Assembly: GCF_025399195.1 (NCBI RefSeq)
Contig: NW_026252091.1
Span: 517,152 to 581,151, forward strand
DNA: 64,000 nucleotides
Source: Umbelopsis ramanniana AG
Taxonomy: Eukaryota; Mucoromycota; Umbelopsidomycetes; Umbelopsidales; Umbelopsidaceae
Direction of reading: 5' to 3'
In this document: in pieces, positions 58,945 to 64,000 of the stretch
Layout of the letters: every line of letters begins with the position of its first letter
Numbering within the stretch: position 1 is the stretch's first letter
The notes under the pieces: generated by a model
The model's database searches: none
What the model was told of the DNA's origin: nothing
What the model saw: only the letters and a program-made list of their open reading frames with translations
Made by a program: the position numbers and the translations under genes

Positions 58945-61430
58945 TTAAAAGAATGATACGTCAGATGGTCTAGGGTCACCAATTGCCAGGTCAGACAAAG
59001 ATTGCTGTGAATGGAAAGATCGATTGCTCTCAGAATTGGTCTCGTTCAGTCCGCATACACTGCTCTCCGTTTCATGTTTGCCTTTAAGAATGGACAAAAC
59101 ACTGAGACCGCTGGATATTGAATCTCTTTGTAAAATAGCTAAAGATACTGCGTTCGAATAAGACATGGACTCAGTATCTTCAGATGTGTATCCATGTTCT
59201 GGAACAAAGCTACTGAGAGTCGCTAATGAATCTTGACTAGTCAAGTCATGCGGAGGTTCAGGCTCGGGGATTTGTTCGATCATGGAAGTTGGTCTGGAAA
59301 ATCGATCAGACCTATGTCGCATGAAGCCTTCCGGAAGTGGAGGGCGTCTTTGCTTTATAGGAGCAATGTTCATACTGGAATCTACGTTGAGACTATCGTG
59401 AGATGGACTTTCGGTAATCTCTGCTTTCCAAGACGCTTGTAAATGTTTCCGAATAGTATCGACATCACTGGTGTTTGACATGGATGAGGTAGGAGGGCTG
59501 CGTCTTTTAGGACTTCCGGATTTTTGGCTTCCAAATTTCTGACTTCCAGCATGTGTCAAAGACCTGTATCGACGCTGAAATTTGGCGCGTGTAATAGTAT
59601 CACTGTTGTCGTCGCTGCTGCTGCTATCGTCATCGTAGACTGATCGTTGCAAGAGGAAAGATCGAGGTCGAATTGTTGAAGCAGCACTTGGAGTAGCAGA
59701 TTGAGACCGACGTTTTGCATCAACAGAACAAACGCTTTGTCGTTTACGTCCGCGTGATTCAACACTTCTGTTGCTGTACCCTGAGTGGCGCTTAGGTCTA
59801 CTAATCCCAAAGTCATCGCATGCGTGTCTCAATTGCTGGGTCAATGAACTTGATCGGTTCCTTGTTTTAAGTACCAAGTCGTCATGATCTAGGGTTATAA
59901 AAGGAACTTCCTCATCTTCCGGTGATTCATTCCCGTCTGATTGTGCGCCTATGACGTTCGAAGCAGACATAGAACGCTCTATAAGCGCCGCTTGCATTCC
60001 TTCCAGCATGGTAGGTTCTCTGTGTTTACGTCGAACTGAATTTGGGCAACTGGTAGTGGTGGTTGTGGCGGACGAAGTTCCCAAAGCCGATGTACTCTTG
60101 CTTCGAGTATCACCATACTGAGGATAGAGCTCAGCTAGACTTTTGTGCTTTGCGTCGTCGTCAAGATGAAAGATTTTGTTGATGTGTTCCTCCGTAAAAA
60201 TGGTTGATCTAGTTTTCGATTTTCGCGAAGCATGTCTGATGACTTTGTGAGCTTCAACAGCAGCCCTACTGTTGACAGTATTGGTCGATTTGCCTTTAAC
60301 GGAGATGGTGGATTCTGAAATATGGTCTGAAAAAGAAGAATCTGTAGCCGGCCTGAAGGGTTCTGCTTCCATTATGCTGTCTTGAAACGTGGAACTGCTC
60401 GGAAGGGTGAAGGGCATGCTGTTGAAAGATGGCAGCTTTGGAAGTGACGGTATGGAAGGCAGCGAAGTAAGCAAGGTTCTGGAGCTGATCAGGTTTAATC
60501 TTCGAAATGAACTTATGGAAGGGAGCTTTCCGGTGGTGCGGATATGGCTTCCAGCGCTTTCGATATCAGATAGGCGGTCATATGTTATTTTGTTGGATTC
60601 TCGTTTGTATTGATGTATATCATGGCCCAAATCAGTGTCAGTTGCGTATTGATCACTGGTCATGGTTCCATTACGGCTGACTGCCTTTTCATTTTGCGAC
60701 ATATAACTGTGTTCAGTTGGTCTTCTGCTATAATCTGAGTATTCTGTGTTGGTTTCCAGTATGCGTCCCATAGCTTTCTGGCGATTTACACTACATTTGA
60801 TGATAACTGAAACTAATGCTAGCAATGCCGCCGCAATAGCAATGGCGGCGACAGCAATAGACCACTTTGGGTAAATCTGAGATCCGATCATAATGTCGTT
60901 ACTGCTGATGGTATTTTCACCGTTACAAGTTGTCAGCATTGAACAATTGTCTTCGTCAACTGACAATGTTGTAAAAGTAGGATTGGTGCCGTTGATTGCC
61001 TTTGCTGAAGTCAAAACAAAATTGGCGACAAAATTTGGATTGTTATCAGATATGCAAGATATAGTGTTGATTCCGTTCTCTTTCGTAGAAGCTTTTACTG
61101 ACTGACAGTTGAAACTTTGTCCAGAGGTTGGATCTGCTGTCAACAGAAATGTAGACGGAAATGATAGTAGTGTATAGTAAGTGCTGGGCTGACGGTTGTA
61201 GCGGCTATCGCTGGCCAGTACGCTGATATTCCAAGTATATGGAGATACTTGAATAGAGTTTTGTTGAAAGCAACATCCTAGAGAATAATATACATGTATT
61301 TTTTTGTTCAGTTGGCATTATGTTTTACTTAGATAAAGAGCATGCAACACTAAGTATCTCCTGTTATACCTGCCAGTACCAATCCTATCTGCCAAAGCAA
61401 CAGCAATGCTGTAGAAACAAAAAGAATCAT
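58945..61430 (-). CDS. Orphan type I membrane protein with long Ser-rich cytoplasmic tail
   Basis: Exons 61370-61430 and 58945-61277 give 798 codons, so 797 residues. The first 20 residues are a signal peptide (MILFVSTALLLLWQIGLVLA). The predicted extracellular part (residues about 21-155) has at least six cysteines (CC, FNCQ, ISCIS, NCSMLTTC) and NGT/NCS glycosylation sites. One membrane helix follows (WSIAVAAIAIAAALLALVSVII). The cytoplasmic tail of about 600 residues is Ser/Arg/Pro-rich with many potential phosphosites and is largely disordered. The architecture resembles fungal cell-surface sensors, yet I see no WSC or other named domain. Function is unknown. Confidence 0.75.
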
Positions 61431-63021
61431 GATGTATACTCTCAAATTAAAGGATTGTGGAGCGTATTAAAAGGATTGTATTATATGAGGGAACGGTAAA
61501 GTAATAAAAGAAAGTGAAAGGGTGTTAATTTTTTTTTCTCAAAGTTTACTAAAGATAATACTCTTGGGCGATCTGTATTGGGACCAACTGTGAGGAAGGA
61601 GAGTGAGCCAAGCGCTAGCAGATGCATAGTTACTAATTCTAGACCAAAAATTATGGAGAAGTGCAAAGGAGACGTAGCCGACTTCACTTAGGGGCAGGAA
61701 AGATGCCGTCAAGGGGACGTCGTAGGAGATGATAAAACTTGCTCTTTTCTAATTTCTCCGCACAGCTTACTCCTCACGTACAAAATATACAGTGGGTCAA
61801 ATTGCTATTGACATATATATCTCGATCGTTGTCAATGAGGATCACCTCTAAAAAACAAATGTTGTCAATAACAATATAAGTTATCCAAAATGGCGTTCGC
61901 TTGACGGAAGGACTTGTATGCTTGGCCATATTTCTACGTGCATTTTACTGAGCATCTTTCTTTTTGTTATCTAAACCAGCTATTCAAGCATAACAACTGC
62001 TTCATTACATGGTCAATGATCTCGATTACTACCATTTCTTTATTGATGTTGTTAAAAAAAATGCAAAGTAGATCAATTGACGGGGGAAATAGAACGCTTG
62101 AGACGGCAAGAACAGCAGGTCCCTGCAGTCTTTATGTCACAACACTGCAACCATTTAACGGTTATCTTTTACTCCAGTACCATAAACATTCACTTTCTTT
62201 CAAATTTTTACGTCAATGAGTAGGAGGCAATGCAGCTGGCCTAGAGATTAATCATGTTCATTGACTTTGCTGCTCTTGTTTACAAGGAGGTGTGGGCTTG
62301 GTTTGGTCTAGATCCGCAGGTAACAATGATACTCGCGTCCTCGGATATCAGAGGTTGTACAGCATGCAACTGTTTGGTTACCCTTTGGATTAAGTCCTTT
62401 ACATATGGCAACAGCAATATGAAGAAGTTGTAGACAATTACATAGATATCAGATACTAGTGATGGTTAAAGAGGACCTATTTGCCGAACCAGCTATGCCA
62501 TAGGAACATTTAGAAAGTTATTGTTGTATCTCGGTTTTACCGTAAGGTAACTATTTCTTATTCCGGCTACAACAGTTTTCCTCCGTGAAAATTGCCAAAA
62601 CACTCTGCTGCGGATGTGGCACAAGTCTTACTCTTCGTCCCGGGGCATCAGCGAAGATAAAAATGCGTCGAAAGTCTGGAAGGACTTCTGTAGCCTCCTG
62701 ATATATCGTGATTAATTTCTGATATGAATTAAAGCAGGGATGATGCGACTAATGAAACTGTAGCAGAGGGTGGCTGGACGTCCTTCCGTCGAAATGGAAG
62801 CTCCATTGGCAATTCCTTTCCTATTACACCATATTGGCTCATTTTTATTTGCGCAACGAGCAAGCAATTATTAAGATCTTAGGTTGCGCGAACAGGTGAT
62901 CGGAGCCTTGTGGATTTGGTTCACTCACCATGGTACATCCTATTTTTCTCACCCGCTGAATGGAAAGTATATAAGTGGCCATATATCCCCCGAAAGTTTG
63001 TGTTGATACTGTCAAATCATC
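61431..63021. other. Long intergenic region, no gene seen
   Basis: About 1.6 kb lies between divergent genes. Plus-strand frames such as 61914-62219 lack family features or splice support. I recognise no repeat, RNA gene or transposon remnant. The right end is the promoter of the small secreted peptide. Confidence 0.5.
62968..62975 (+). promoter_or_regulatory. TATA box of the secreted Cys-rich peptide gene
   Basis: TATATAAG starts 54 bases before the ATG at 63022, in a normal position for a fungal TATA box. Confidence 0.6.
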
Positions 63022-63311
63022 ATGCAAAAAGTTGCGTTTTTCCTAGCTATCGTCTTGTTCATCTTTACATACTCTAGTGAAGGTAAAGCAAACTTGTATC
63101 CTATGTACTGTTTACCCGAAATTGATTACTTGCTTAACATTTCTGATAATTTATAATTGCAGCTGTTTGTGTGTCAAACTGCGCAGCATGTTATAGCTCG
63201 TGCACCTCTGCTTATAACAAATGCTACAACAAGTGTCTTTCTCCAGGCTGCAGAGACTCTTGCTCATCTTCCAAGACATCCTGTATATATGCCTGCAACC
63301 ATTTGCAATAA
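63022..63311 (+). CDS. Small secreted ten-cysteine peptide
   Basis: Exons 63022-63082 and 63163-63311, joined through an 80-base GT-AG intron, give 70 codons, so 69 residues. Residues 1-20 form a signal peptide (MQKVAFFLAIVLFIFTYSSE). The mature part of about 49 residues contains ten cysteines spaced C-x3-C-x2-C-x3-C-x6-C-x3-C-x4-C-x3-C-x6-C-x3-C, that is, five C-x3-C pairs. It is also rich in Ser, Tyr and Asn and ends in NHLQ. The intron falls exactly between signal peptide and mature domain, a common layout for secreted peptides. An alpha-hairpin disulphide fold is plausible. Activity (effector, antimicrobial, signalling or structural) is unknown; I do not recognise the family. Expression is likely regulated by the TATA box upstream. 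Confidence 0.75.
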
Positions 63312-64000
63312 CTTTTGGGATCAATCGGTTTCTTGACACTAAACCTGCGGTACCTTGGTACCAAATTCTTTGCCCAAATTATGCTTACTCTAATAAAAGT
63401 AAGGACACATTTTACTCCTACATGTTTACCTGCAAATGTGTCTGTCCCAGTGTAGTGGTGCCTCGTCACTTCCTTCGATGTGATTGAGTTAAAATAAGGC
63501 CAAAAAAAATTACCTCTATACAGTAGATTTAATCTCACCTCTTCAAAATATTTAAAAAACTGTGTCGAAGTTATATCGTCGCCCAAAGTGAAGTTGCAGT
63601 GTCCTGTGATATGGCAAGCGGCCCTCTTACCTTATGGCGTTGTAGATATTCATTTTGTTTGTAAGTATATAAAAGGGTACGAAAGAAGACTACAGTCCTT
63701 TTAGAAATTATTTGCGCTGACATCATATAAGTTTAGCTTCGTATCAAAATGTTGAACTCTGCCGAAAAATTAAAACGGATATCTTCCAATATACGATTGT
63801 TTTCTTCGAATATGCACCTCTGCCTACCACAATATGAGCTGACTGCTTATTTGCCAATAGCAATTTCATAAAATCATGACACACTCTAAGATAGAGAAAT
63901 CAGTCCCGCTGATCTTGAACATATATCATTCTTCACTTGTGTTCACCAATGCTGATATCTACATCTATTAATCAACTTTTATATCTCGCATCTTCAGCAG
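63312..64000. other. Right-edge region with a second TATA box
   Basis: After the peptide gene, a strong TATATAAAAG lies at 63666-63675. A plus-strand ATG at 63749 opens a 40-codon frame ending at 63871 with no signal peptide or recognised motif. It could be a short first exon or noise. Nothing else is supportable up to the window edge. Confidence 0.35.
63666..63675 (+). promoter_or_regulatory. Candidate TATA box without an assigned gene
   Basis: TATATAAAAG is followed by G and is a near-ideal TATA box. The first ATG downstream is at 63749, 74 bases after the box ends. The transcript is unknown. Confidence 0.4.

Noticed and set aside
63224-63586. 120-codon minus-strand frame overlapping the secreted peptide gene
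   Set aside because: It has no ATG at its start, no recognised motif, and lies antisense to a better supported spliced gene. I could not fully exclude an exon of another gene.

Overview
The window is nuclear DNA of a fungus. Three things show this: dozens of short GT-AG introns (mostly about 60-90 bases), fungus-restricted families (a velvet regulator, a Zn2Cys6 transcription factor, a CipC/DUF3759 protein), and the fused five-domain AROM shikimate enzyme. The small AT-rich introns, the very short exons and the Hsp70-like gene of the Hsp12 type suggest an early-diverging filamentous fungus, probably Mucoromycota. That lineage is inference. I saw no tRNA or rRNA gene, CRISPR array or intact transposon.

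Layout. 3-14059: an unrecognised Ser-rich protein and, divergent from it, a Zn2Cys6 factor; a velvet regulator; an Hsp70-like ATPase with micro-exons; a small two-helix membrane protein; a 14-helix MFS drug-type transporter. 14060-25368: a long gene-poor stretch, then cytosolic-type acetoacetyl-CoA thiolase, an OLA1/YchF ATPase with a mitochondrial-looking presequence, the ER translocon J-protein Sec63, and a CipC-like protein. 25369-36023: the HECT ligase Hul5/UBE3C head-to-head with the INO80 subunit Ies2/INO80B, a small unresolved gene, a membrane GNAT acetyltransferase, an orphan coiled-coil protein and TFIIF beta. 36226-43592: AROM head-to-head with complex I subunit NDUFB10, then a UBX/TUG-like gene with a possible lesion. 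43833-58655: a second MFS transporter, cullin-1, class V myosin, and a cyclin K/T-like protein divergent from the myosin. 58945-64000: an orphan type I membrane protein, a long gene-poor stretch, and a tiny secreted ten-cysteine peptide behind a clear TATA box.

The genes are mostly housekeeping and do not form a visible pathway cluster. Links that can be made are functional pairs: two ubiquitin-system enzymes (Hul5, cullin), two RNA polymerase II factors (TFIIF beta, cyclin K/T-like), and two candidate developmental regulators side by side (Zn2Cys6, velvet). Exon boundaries were derived by hand from splice signals, reading phase and family alignment from memory. For nearly every gene the listed exons sum to a whole number of codons.

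Most interesting signals: the secreted C-x3-C repeat peptide (63022-63311), the 7-, 15- and 21-base micro-exons, a zinc cluster that forms only if an in-frame intron is removed, two perfect hairpins just upstream of the Hsp70-like start codon, a TCACGTGA motif concentrated in promoters, and a zinc-finger-like reading frame inside the first thiolase intron.
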